Positions 15,355 to 21,345 of a stretch of DNA of 21,345 nucleotides are shown piece by piece. The DNA is from Oxalobacteraceae bacterium (GTDB lineage Bacteria > Pseudomonadota > Gammaproteobacteria > Burkholderiales > Burkholderiaceae_D): NCBI GenBank assembly GCA_003537575.1, contig DPRS01000072.1, forward strand, positions 1-21,345. Reading direction: 5' to 3'. The position numbers and the translations under genes are program-made. How positions within the stretch are numbered: position 1 is the first letter of the stretch; each line of letters begins with the position of its first letter. The notes beneath the pieces were generated by a model. The model had not been told where the DNA came from, made no database searches, and worked only from the letters and a program-made list of their open reading frames with translations.

Positions 15355-15528
15355 ATGCGTTTGTGTCGCTGGCTGTTGTCGGCGCTGTTCATTGCCAGCG
15401 TCTCGGGTTGTGCAGTCGTGGCTGTGGCAGATGCGGCTGTGACCGTGGTGGCTACAGGTGTCAAGGTCACGGCGAAGGCAGTGGGCGCGGCGGCTGATGC
15501 CGTGATTCCGGATGGGGACGAGGAGTAG
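15355..15528 (+). CDS. Small lipoprotein, 57 residues
   Basis: A short gene 23 bases after glmS on the same strand. MRLCRWLLSALFIASVSGC is a compact lipoprotein signal peptide: basic start, hydrophobic core and lipobox VSGC with the lipidated Cys at residue 19. The mature part is only 39 residues, an Ala/Val-rich stretch that could lie along or in a membrane, ending in the acidic tail DGDEE. No function is known to me; several proteobacteria have similar tiny Val/Ala-rich lipoproteins. An in-frame GTG at 15340 has a GGAG 11 bases upstream and would add five residues (VGKLT), so the exact start is uncertain. The close spacing suggests read-through from glmS. Confidence 0.7.
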   Translation: MRLCRWLLSALFIASVSGCAVVAVADAAVTVVATGVKVTAKAVGAAADAVIPDGDEE

Positions 15529-15571
15529 GCGACAGCTAGCGCGTTCGTCTGAATAATTGTAATAAGAGGCG

Positions 15572-15602
15572 TGCCTGGCCGCATACATACGCTGGCCAGG
15601 CA
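15572..15602. terminator. Inverted repeat between convergent genes, probable bidirectional terminator
   Basis: TGCCTGGCC (15572-15580) and GGCCAGGCA (15594-15602) form a perfect 9-bp stem with a 13-base loop. It lies between the stop of the small lipoprotein and the stop of the FMN reductase. T-rich sequence is weak on the plus side (TTCAAATC). Confidence 0.55.
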
Positions 15603-15608
15603 TTCAAA

Positions 15609-16166
15609 TCAGCTCTTGATTTTTCCGATCCATTGCTCGAAAGCTGCCAGGTACTTCAGCAGGAAGTCCTTGCTGGCTTCATTGACCAGCTTGCCCTGCT
15701 CGTCGAACAGGCCGGCCACGCCGCCGATATACGCCTCGGGCGTGGCCATGGTGTTCACGCCCAGGCATACCAGCGACTGGCGCAGGTGATGGTTGGCGCC
15801 GAAGCCACCCATGGCGCCAGGGGAAGTACTGATCACGGCACCGGGCTTGCCGGTCAGCGCGCTCTTGCCATAAGGGCGGGACAATACATCGACTGCGTTC
15901 TTGAGCAGCGCCGGCACGCCGCGATTGTATTCCGGCGTCAGAAACAGCACGGCATCGGCCCGGGCGATATCCTGCCGCAGCGTTTGCCATGCCGCAGGCA
16001 GCGCTTCTTCCTGCTCGTCATTGTAGAAAGGCACATCGCCGATCTCGACAATACGCAGCGACAGCGCCGGCGGCGCAATGGCGGTGAGCGCTTTCGCCAG
16101 CAGACGGTTAAAGGATTTCGTGCGCGGGCTGCCAATGAGCACGGCTACTTCATACGGATTCGACAT
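15609..16166 (-). CDS. NAD(P)H-dependent FMN reductase / quinone reductase family
   Basis: A 185-residue flavodoxin-fold protein. The phosphate-binding loop GSPRTKSFNRLLA near residues 12-24 and the signature LTPEYNRGVPALLKNAVDVLSRP (about 95-117) mark the NADPH-dependent FMN reductase family, which includes ChrR/YieF-like quinone and chromate reductases. ISTSPGAMGG forms part of the flavin site. The start at 16166 (MSNPYE) is fixed by an AAGGAG five bases upstream. An earlier in-frame ATG at 16217 overlaps a TATAAT -10 hexamer and so is probably not translated. It is the last minus-strand gene of the block and has its own promoter. Substrate (quinone, chromate, azo dye) cannot be decided from sequence. 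Confidence 0.9.
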   Translation of the reverse strand: MSNPYEVAVLIGSPRTKSFNRLLAKALTAIAPPALSLRIVEIGDVPFYNDEQEEALPAAWQTLRQDIARADAVLFLTPEYNRGVPALLKNAVDVLSRPYGKSALTGKPGAVISTSPGAMGGFGANHHLRQSLVCLGVNTMATPEAYIGGVAGLFDEQGKLVNEASKDFLLKYLAAFEQWIGKIKS

Positions 16167-16216
16167 TCTTGCTCCTTGTTTTTGATACGGACAGGCATAG
16201 GCAGTCCTGAGAGGCA

Positions 16217-16222
16217 ATTATA
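16217..16222 (-). promoter_or_regulatory. Candidate -10 of the FMN reductase gene
   Basis: On the minus strand a perfect TATAAT occurs 50 bases before the start codon at 16166, predicting a leader of about 44 bases. The -35 is weak (TCACGA at 17 bp). The rest of the 209-base gap up to the TlpA-like stop shows no gene. Confidence 0.45.
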
Positions 16223-16375
16223 GTGTGCCGTGGAAATATTCGTGATCGACGCCACGAGACACCAAGAGCTATTGGAATAGCGGCGAGAGACCGTTGCCAG
16301 ATTTTCGCCGAATTCAGCACATGGAAGGCCGGAAAGTGTAGAGCGACCTGGCACTCTGCGCATTCGCATTGCCAG

Positions 16376-17188
16376 CTATTTCGAATGGCGCATTGCCTCA
16401 ATACGCTGCTCCAAAGTGGCTTCAGAGAGTTCCCCCAGGCGCCGGTCAATCAGTTTTCCTTGCGCGTCAAAGAATAGGGTTGTAGGCATGGCCCGTGCCC
16501 CCGTTTCCTTCCCTATTTGTAGATCAGAATCGAGAAGAACGTTCTGCAGATTTAAACTGTTAGCGTCAAGGTAAGCGCGTACTGCATCAGCGGTTTCACC
16601 CTGATTAATGAACACAAAATGGATGTCCGGATTCCGCCTTTGTGCGTCGCGTAGAGTCGGCATTTCACGCCTACAAGGAGGACACCAGGTCGCCCAGAGA
16701 TTCACCACCATGGGCTTACCTGCCATCATACTCAAATGCACCGGCTTGCCATGCAGGCCCAGCAACTGAGCCTGGGGAATCTGTGCCGGATCGTTCTGCA
16801 ATATCGGGGGTATGATGGTTCCTATAACCCAGAACGCTGCCCCGGCTGCCACCGAGTGAAGGAATACCTTTCGTCTCTCACGTTTGCGCCATGCGTACCA
16901 CCCGGCCAAAGCAGCAGCGGCACTCACGCCAGGGACTATCAGAAAGCCGCCGTCGCGGATATCCAGAATATTCCACGGATCCTTTTTATATATGTCGAAA
17001 TACAGCAAGACAAATGCGGCGCGAGCGGCAAGCACACCGATAATCAGCACATTCCAAAGTAATGGCTCAACATTGGTTTGCCGAGCTCGGCCTGCCCACC
17101 AGCCGACAGCAGAGCCGATCAATAGTGAACCCAGCAATATAAGAGGCCCAAGCGGTACCGCAAGTGGACCAAGATGAACGGCATTCAT
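16376..17188 (-). CDS. Membrane thiol-disulfide oxidoreductase: Lgt-like N-terminal domain fused to TlpA-type thioredoxin
   Basis: A 270-residue inner-membrane protein. Residues 1-130 hold about four hydrophobic helices (near 10-31, 43-64, 82-99, 108-128). RAAFVLLYFDIYKKDPWNILDIRDGG, followed by AGWYAWRKR, resembles the prolipoprotein diacylglyceryl transferase (Lgt) segment with R-x-x-x-V-x-x-Y and the GG turn, but the catalytic H-G-G of Lgt is replaced by LIVPG, so transferase activity is unlikely. Residues 135-270 form a TlpA/ResA-type thioredoxin domain with ATWCPPC (Cys169, Cys172) and cis-Pro235 (MPTT), facing the periplasm. It probably reduces disulfides in a periplasmic partner such as a cytochrome c or copper protein. 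The start is firm: GGAGGTG lies three bases before the ATG. A cysteine-rich reading frame lies just upstream on the same strand. Confidence 0.82.
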   Translation of the reverse strand: MNAVHLGPLAVPLGPLILLGSLLIGSAVGWWAGRARQTNVEPLLWNVLIIGVLAARAAFVLLYFDIYKKDPWNILDIRDGGFLIVPGVSAAAALAGWYAWRKRERRKVFLHSVAAGAAFWVIGTIIPPILQNDPAQIPQAQLLGLHGKPVHLSMMAGKPMVVNLWATWCPPCRREMPTLRDAQRRNPDIHFVFINQGETADAVRAYLDANSLNLQNVLLDSDLQIGKETGARAMPTTLFFDAQGKLIDRRLGELSEATLEQRIEAMRHSK

Positions 17189-17271
17189 TGCACCTCCGTG
17201 TCGAAACCAAGTTGAATGCGTAAATCAGCGCGATCCAGACCGATGCCGAAATACTGACTACCCGAGTCGGG

Positions 17272-17388
17272 CTAGCAGTTTTGCATGCAATAGGTGCAGC
17301 AGTCTCCGCCGAAGCGCACCAGCTGCGCGCCTGCAGCTGACAGCGCCTGGCCCTCTATTTTAGCTGGCAGAGAGAATTCCGTTAAAAG
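17272..17388 (-). pseudogene. Cysteine-rich reading frame without a standard start (gene remnant or non-ATG small gene)
   Basis: A minus-strand frame of 38 codons, open from a stop at 17389-17391 to TAG at 17272-17274. It ends GGDCCTYCMQNC, four cysteines in the last nine residues. The composition looks protein-like (PAKIEGQALSAAGAQLVRF precedes the Cys cluster), but there is no ATG before the cluster; CTG at 17370 or GTG at 17319 are the only near-starts. It begins inside the last codons of the MBL gene and ends 83 bases before the TlpA-like start. It could be the surviving 3' end of a deleted gene, a small gene with an unusual start, or chance. I do not recognise the family. Confidence 0.25.
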
Positions 17389-18290
17389 CTATACGACTCG
17401 CCATCCGCCGGCACCAGTACACGCTGTGGATCCATCTTTTTCTCTGCAATATAGTCCCGCAAATCCTTGCGAGTCTGCATCCCATGGTTCACCGATTCCA
17501 TGTGGCTGCCAATCACCTTGGCTTGCGGCGCAGCTCGGTAGGCACGGTACAGGTCTTCCTTGCCCATGATGATTGAACCATCAAAGCCGAGGACGCGTGC
17601 ATAACCCGTATTGAGGACGATGACATCCGGCTTGTGCTTTTTGATTGCATCTTCCACCTGACTATTCCATACCGTGTCGCCGGCTACATACACGGTCTTG
17701 TGGCCGGGACGCTGAAATACGACACCAGCGACAGTTCCCAGCAATCTAGCCAGAGGGGGCATTTTCATCATTCGATCATCGCCGTGCTGCCCCTCGGTCT
17801 TGATGAGTCGAGTACCATTAAAAACGGTGTTTTCACCAAGCACGCGTACGTCCGTGAATCCATCCTTGCGGATGCCTTGCGCATCTTCTTCGTTCTGCGC
17901 AAAGATCGGCATGTTCTTGGGCATGCCTTGCTTGGCCGCCTCGTCCCAGTGATCCGGATGGGAATGGGTGACGATGATGGCATCGGCTTTTATAACCTCG
18001 CTAACCGGCATGGGGAGTTCGACCAGCGGATTTCTCAAGTGGCTGTTGTAGGTGCCCTCGAAGCCGGGGTAGGCGCCTTTCTTTGCCAGCATGGGATCGA
18101 CCAGAAAGGTGGTTCCAGCGTATTCCACTTTGATGGTGGCATTCCGGATTTGTTGAAATCTTACGGTCTGCGTTTTAGCAGGAGCAGCACTACTGCTGCT
18201 AGCGCTTTGACCGGAAGTGCCGGCACAGGCGACTAATGCGCTGGTGCCAGTGGCAATAGCGACGTTTCGCAACATACGAGCGATATTCAT
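17382..18290 (-). CDS. MBL-fold metallohydrolase lipoprotein (UlaG-like)
   Basis: A 302-residue exported protein. The signal peptide ends in a lipobox ALVAC with the lipidated Cys22, followed by a Ser/Ala-rich spacer to about residue 40. The metallo-beta-lactamase fold has THSHPDHWD (His109, His111, Asp113, His114), GQHGDD, YVAGDTVW and GSHMESVNHG as metal-ligand segments. This matches the UlaG-like branch, which includes lactonases and phosphodiesterases; the substrate is unknown. The start at 18290 has AGGATAA a few bases upstream. It lies 66 bases after the cysteine hydrolase and is probably in the same transcript. Confidence 0.88.
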   Translation of the reverse strand: MNIARMLRNVAIATGTSALVACAGTSGQSASSSSAAPAKTQTVRFQQIRNATIKVEYAGTTFLVDPMLAKKGAYPGFEGTYNSHLRNPLVELPMPVSEVIKADAIIVTHSHPDHWDEAAKQGMPKNMPIFAQNEEDAQGIRKDGFTDVRVLGENTVFNGTRLIKTEGQHGDDRMMKMPPLARLLGTVAGVVFQRPGHKTVYVAGDTVWNSQVEDAIKKHKPDVIVLNTGYARVLGFDGSIIMGKEDLYRAYRAAPQAKVIGSHMESVNHGMQTRKDLRDYIAEKKMDPQRVLVPADGESYSF

Positions 18291-18356
18291 GATTATCCTT
18301 TTGGTAGGTCGCCACTCAAATCATTGGTTCGAATGGCGTTTTTTGTGGCGGCTGGA

Positions 18357-18992
18357 TTAAGCGGCCGCTTTTGTTGCGGTAGCCCGCTGATTCGACAGAT
18401 AGACGTTGTCTTGCTCAAGCGCCTGACCGGCATGCACGGCAGCGATCCAATCCTGGGTAGTCGCCACTGCTGCAAAGTTGGAGTGAAAGACGGTGCAGAA
18501 TACGCGGTGTATTTCTTCTGCACTAGCCTTGCCCGCAGCATTCTCATAGGGAAGCGACCCGGTGGCATCGCTCAGCACTTCGACCTGCAAGCCCGCGTGG
18601 GAAGCATGGAAGATCGTCGCGGCATCGCAGTTGTGGGTCATATATCCGACGACAGTAAGCGTATCGATCGCGTTCGCTGAAAGCCACTCTGCCAAGCCGG
18701 TTCCCGCAAAGGCGCTTGCCATCGTCTTGTTGATCCGATGATCTGCCGGCCTGTTGCCCACGGCCGGATGAAGCTGCCATGCTGGCGAGCCTTTTGCAAA
18801 CACTGGCGCGCTATCGGGCATATCGTGTTGAACGACGATGACAGGCAGGCCTGCTGCACGCGCGGCGTCCATGGCGATTTCGATATTTTTTAGCGAGATC
18901 GTCGTTGGCGGATATGCAATTCTCAGGTTGCCAGTGAAATATTCATTCTGGACGTCAATCACTAGTAATGCGCGCCGTGGGGATGGCGACAT
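18357..18992 (-). CDS. Isochorismatase-family cysteine hydrolase
   Basis: A 211-residue cytoplasmic hydrolase. The catalytic triad is Asp13 (LVIDVQ), Lys89 (INKTMASAF) and Cys122 (GYMTHNCDAATIFHA), the arrangement of the nicotinamidase/isochorismatase superfamily. The Cys implies amidase-type chemistry rather than true isochorismatase, which lacks it. GGAG lies about seven bases before the ATG at 18992. The C-terminal 15 residues are a low-complexity Ala/Thr tail. It is the first gene of the minus-strand pair with the MBL lipoprotein and diverges from a GlxA-type regulator, a pairing often seen for this family. Confidence 0.9.
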   Translation of the reverse strand: MSPSPRRALLVIDVQNEYFTGNLRIAYPPTTISLKNIEIAMDAARAAGLPVIVVQHDMPDSAPVFAKGSPAWQLHPAVGNRPADHRINKTMASAFAGTGLAEWLSANAIDTLTVVGYMTHNCDAATIFHASHAGLQVEVLSDATGSLPYENAAGKASAEEIHRVFCTVFHSNFAAVATTQDWIAAVHAGQALEQDNVYLSNQRATATKAAA

Positions 18993-19026
18993 ATTGCTCT
19001 CCTTGAATAAATATTGAGGTCAACTC

Positions 19027-19042
19027 GGGAAATGCGCTTCCC
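19027..19042. promoter_or_regulatory. Inverted repeat, candidate operator in the divergent promoter region
   Basis: GGGAA (19027-19031), six bases, TTCCC (19038-19042): a perfect 5-bp dyad 35 bp upstream of the cysteine hydrolase start and 75 bp upstream of the regulator. It is a plausible binding site for the GlxA-type regulator, unproven. A second dyad, GGCC-CGAA-GGCC at 19084-19095, overlaps the regulator's -35 position. Confidence 0.35.
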
Positions 19043-19104
19043 AATGGACAAGATTCTCTGTTTATTCATTTCGAAGCGACAGTGGCCCGAAGGCCGTTAT
19101 TCGA

Positions 19105-19110
19105 TATAAT
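19105..19110 (+). promoter_or_regulatory. Perfect -10 hexamer of the GlxA-type regulator gene (leaderless start)
   Basis: TATAAT ends six bases before the ATG at 19117, so transcription should begin at or beside the start codon. No Shine-Dalgarno can fit. The -35 region (GTGGCC at 17 bp) is poor and lies in a GGCC dyad, suggesting activator dependence. Confidence 0.5.
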
Positions 19111-19116
19111 TGGGCC

Positions 19117-20118
19117 ATGTCACGCATAAACTTGCCCCCAAAGAGAATCAGGATTGCTGTCATCGTATTTGACGGCATTACGCCATTTCATTTGTCTGTG
19201 CCATCATTGGTGTTTGGCAATGCTCATGGCGACTTGGAAGCGCCGTTGTTTGACGTATTTGTATGCGCCATCGACAAAGGGCCAATACGTACTTCGGCAG
19301 GCTTTAGCATTGCAGTCGAAACCGATCTTTCCGCGCTGAAGACGGCTGACATCGTGATCATGCCGGCCTGGCACGACGACTGCCGTGAAGCGCCTGCCGC
19401 ATTGCTTGATGCGCTGCGCCGCGCCCGGCAACGCGGAGCCCGCATGGTTGGTTTATGCCTTGGGTCGTTTCCTTTGGCTGAGGCTGGCCTGCTCGACGGG
19501 AAAACAGTAACAACCCATTGGGAAGCCGCCGATATATTGGCGCAGCGTTTCCCGAAGGTGAAGGTTGATCGCGACGTCCTCTATGTCGCGGAAGGAGATG
19601 TCCTCACCTCGGCGGGGGTTGCCGCTGGCCTGGACTGCTGCCTGCACCTGCTGCGCGAAATATGCGGCGCCGAGATTGCCAACAAAGTCGCTAGGCGACT
19701 TGTCATCGCCCCGCATCGTCAAGGAGGGCAGGCACAGTTCATCGAACGGCCTGTGCCGGTATCGAACAGCGATAGCCGTTTTTCTCAGGTTCTGGATTGG
19801 GTAACACAGAACCTGGTGCTGGCTCATAGTATTGATTCGCTTGCCGAGCGGGCAGCCATGAGCCGGCGTAATTTCACACGGCATTTCAGACAGGCGACCG
19901 GCACCTCCTTTAAGCAGTGGTTGTTGGGCCTGAGGCTAACTCATGCACAACGGATGCTGGAAAGTAGTGATGCATCCATCGAAGTTGTAGCGCAGGAGGC
20001 AGGTTTCGGAACCGCCCTCTCTTTGCGACAGCATTTCCGGTCCGCTTTTCGCACGTCGCCTTCTACCTATCGGGCCTTATATCGGCCAGATGCCATCGCC
20101 GGAATGGGCTCGCAATGA
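19117..20118 (+). CDS. GlxA-family transcriptional regulator (DJ-1/PfpI domain plus AraC HTH)
   Basis: A 333-residue cytoplasmic regulator. Residues 10-195 form a DJ-1/PfpI class I amidotransferase-like domain (RIAVIVFDGITPFHLSVP) with a nucleophile-elbow-like GLCLGSFPLAEAG containing Cys114, followed by TVTTHW. Residues 225-322 are an AraC-type double helix-turn-helix (SLAERAAMSRRNFTRHFRQATG, then IEVVAQEAGFGTALSLRQHFRSAF). Relatives sense small metabolites and activate neighbouring catabolic genes. It reads away from the cysteine hydrolase, its probable target. The start ATG at 19117 is the only reasonable one, since the domain begins nine residues later, and it appears leaderless. Confidence 0.92.
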   Translation: MSRINLPPKRIRIAVIVFDGITPFHLSVPSLVFGNAHGDLEAPLFDVFVCAIDKGPIRTSAGFSIAVETDLSALKTADIVIMPAWHDDCREAPAALLDALRRARQRGARMVGLCLGSFPLAEAGLLDGKTVTTHWEAADILAQRFPKVKVDRDVLYVAEGDVLTSAGVAAGLDCCLHLLREICGAEIANKVARRLVIAPHRQGGQAQFIERPVPVSNSDSRFSQVLDWVTQNLVLAHSIDSLAERAAMSRRNFTRHFRQATGTSFKQWLLGLRLTHAQRMLESSDASIEVVAQEAGFGTALSLRQHFRSAFRTSPSTYRALYRPDAIAGMGSQ

Positions 20119-20291
20119 ATGTCCGCTTCTGGCATACAGAATTTTTAAAAAACTCGGTTTAGAAAAACCACTTTTAAACACGTTTGTTTGCAGGGGGATT
20201 GCCCCAGATTGCTCGTTGCTTAAGCATCTACTTCAAGCACATGGATTAACTTTAAGCGATCGCCAATCCCTAAAACCTGAAAACTCTAAAG

Positions 20292-20307
20292 ATTCCCTTA
20301 AGGGAAT
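20292..20307. promoter_or_regulatory. Perfect 16-bp palindrome
   Basis: ATTCCCTTAAGGGAAT reads the same on both strands, with no spacer. It lies 232 bases upstream of the BCCT transporter start in the AT-rich gap. It may be an operator for a dimeric regulator; no family is assigned. Confidence 0.4.
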
Positions 20308-20510
20308 AACTGCATAATTAGTCCTATTAGCTGTGCTTCACGAGCTTTCTCGTCTTATACCCACATCAAAAAAAGATCATTAGCAGACATTATCCAGTGA
20401 TGGCTGCCTAATACTTTTTTGAATGTCGTCCTGTCGCTGCTTTAGTCAAAGTACAGGCCATATCTCGTTTGTCCAATTTCGCAGCGGCATCTGCAGATGT
20501 CACGTTCTCT

Positions 20511-20516
20511 AAGGAG
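20511..20516 (+). promoter_or_regulatory. Ribosome-binding site deciding the BCCT start
   Basis: AAGGAG with a seven-base spacer to the ATG at 20524. It argues that 20524, not the later ATG at 20588, is the native start, and so exposes the frameshift between them. Confidence 0.75.
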
Positions 20517-20523
20517 TTTACAG

Positions 20524-21345
20524 ATGCAGCTAGTCATCTCTTCAAGCCTGATTCTTGTCGTTGTAGCCTGGGGGGATTTTTGCCCCGATGTCGCTTGCGG
20601 CAATATTTGAACGCCTGCTGGCATTCATTACGATTAATTTCGGCTGGCTGTATTTGTGGACAGTGCTTGGCCTGGTTATCGTGGCCGGAGGGCTGGCATT
20701 CAGCCGGTATGGCAATCTCAAGCTGGGGGCGGAAGATGAGGAGCCGGAATTTTCGCTGCACAGCTGGTTCGCTATGCTGTTTGCTGCCGGCATGGGTATC
20801 GGCCTGGTCTTCTGGGGCGTGGCGGAACCCATTTCGCATTTCGTCACGCCGCCGCCCGGGATCGCCCCGCGCACTCCGGAAGCGGCCAACGCAGCAATGC
20901 GCTACAGTTTTTTCCATTGGGGCTTTCATCCCTGGGCGGTCTATAGCGTCGTTGCGCTGGCAATTGCCTTCTTTTCCTTTAGAAGAGGAAAACCTGCGCT
21001 GGTCAGCGCCGCGACAGAAGAGCTTCCGTGGAAATGGGCGCCACGACTATCGGTTGGGGTAAATGTGCTGGCCATTATCGCGACCGCATTTGGTGTCGCT
21101 GCCTCGCTGGGAATCGGCGCCCTGCAGATCAACAGCGGCCTCAATGCAGTGTTCGGCTTGCCAATCGGCATTCCATCGCAACTTGCCATCATCGCGCTTA
21201 CCACAGCACTGTTTCTCATTTCAGCAGTCAGCGGCGTAACACGTGGCATCAAATGGTTGTCCAATATCAATCTTAGTTTGGCTTTTCTTTTGATGGCCAC
21301 AATCTTCGTCAGCGGCCCAACCATTACTATCATCGACACGTTCAC
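20524..21345 (+). CDS. BCCT-family (betaine/choline/carnitine) transporter, 5' part, with apparent +1 frameshift; runs off window
   Basis: An inner-membrane transporter for quaternary ammonium osmolytes. Translation should begin at the ATG at 20524, with a strong AAGGAG at 20511-20516; this frame reads MQLVISSSLILVVVAWG, the first helix, but stops at 20608-20610. From 20573 the next frame continues the protein: GIFAPMSLAAIFERLL, then NFGWLYLW, LAFSRYGNLKLG, EPEFSLHSWFAM, AGMGIGLVFWGVAEP, MRYSFFHWGFHPWAVYS and more helices to the window end. The join lies in six G at 20570-20575; five would restore one frame. GMGIG resembles BetP/OpuD (Na+/betaine) rather than the GIGID of BetT-type choline carriers. 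If the shift is real, only a product from the ATG at 20588, lacking helix 1, could be made. Sequencing error is equally possible. Confidence 0.85.

Larger units (their letters stand above)
20119..20523. other. AT-rich intergenic gap upstream of the BCCT transporter
   Basis: About 400 bases between the regulator stop and the transporter start, visibly richer in A/T than its neighbours, with several TTTTTAAAA and TTAA clusters. I see no convincing gene on either strand; the longest plus-strand frame is the out-of-frame tail of the regulator. It holds a perfect 16-bp palindrome (20292-20307), a weak hairpin at 20156-20169 and, at its end, the transporter ribosome-binding site (20511-20516). Possible -10 hexamers such as TAATAC near 20410 lack well-placed -35 partners. 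Confidence 0.6.

Noticed and set aside
18293..18568. A 91-codon minus-strand frame between the MBL and cysteine hydrolase genes
   Set aside because: It overlaps the hydrolase in another frame and shows no domain or ribosome-binding site.
20156..20169. Terminator after the GlxA-type regulator (GGTTT-AGAA-AAACC)
   Set aside because: Only five mostly A-T pairs and a short broken T-stretch; too weak to call.
20469..21062. A 197-codon plus-strand open frame at the BCCT locus
   Set aside because: It is a third frame; the BCCT motifs lie in the frames starting at 20524 and 20588.

Overview
This window looks like chromosomal DNA of a GC-rich betaproteobacterium, probably Burkholderiales and perhaps Oxalobacteraceae-like. 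The clues are an EF-Tu N-terminus reading MAKGKFER, the tRNA-Tyr/Gly/Thr/tuf order, many Burkholderiales-type housekeeping families and strong GC bias in third codon positions. The family-level guess is inference; no database search was possible.

Layout. (1) 1-535, minus strand: the head of a tRNA-Tyr(GTA), tRNA-Gly(TCC), tRNA-Thr(GGT), tuf operon, with a near-consensus sigma70 promoter and only the first eight codons of tuf inside the window. (2) 659-5433: a class I glutamine-amidotransferase-like (PuuD-type) hydrolase, an ArsC/YfgD-type reductase on the plus strand, a TPR response regulator whose phosphoacceptor Asp is replaced by Glu, a DUF2905 membrane protein and a MidA-type methyltransferase. 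(3) 5546-7681, plus strand: a tight operon of a PTR1-like pteridine reductase, FolB and the tRNA thiolase TtcA. (4) 7867-15528: the amino-sugar genes glmU and glmS on the plus strand, enclosing two minus-strand genes (a 1161-aa AsmA/DUF748 envelope protein and an Lrp/AsnC regulator), followed by a tiny lipoprotein gene. (5) 15609-20118: an accessory-looking block with less extreme base composition. It holds an FMN reductase, a membrane protein joining an Lgt-like domain to a TlpA-type thioredoxin, a cysteine-rich orphan reading frame, an MBL-fold lipoprotein, a cysteine hydrolase and a divergent GlxA-type regulator. (6) 20119-20523 is an AT-rich gap, and from 20524 a BCCT betaine-type transporter runs off the window. 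Its 5' end carries an apparent +1 frameshift in a run of six G.

How the genes work together. GlmS and GlmU catalyse the first and last steps of UDP-GlcNAc synthesis, feeding peptidoglycan and LPS. FolB and the pteridine reductase act on pterins. The GlxA-type regulator, reading away from the cysteine hydrolase/MBL pair across a 124-bp gap with an inverted repeat, is the likely controller of that pair.

The most notable items are the BCCT frameshift, the Lgt-like/TlpA fusion with a Cys-rich reading frame just upstream, the Asp-to-Glu receiver, two probable leaderless starts and a REP-like hairpin. I found no CRISPR array, transposase, phage gene or clear novel multi-gene defence system.
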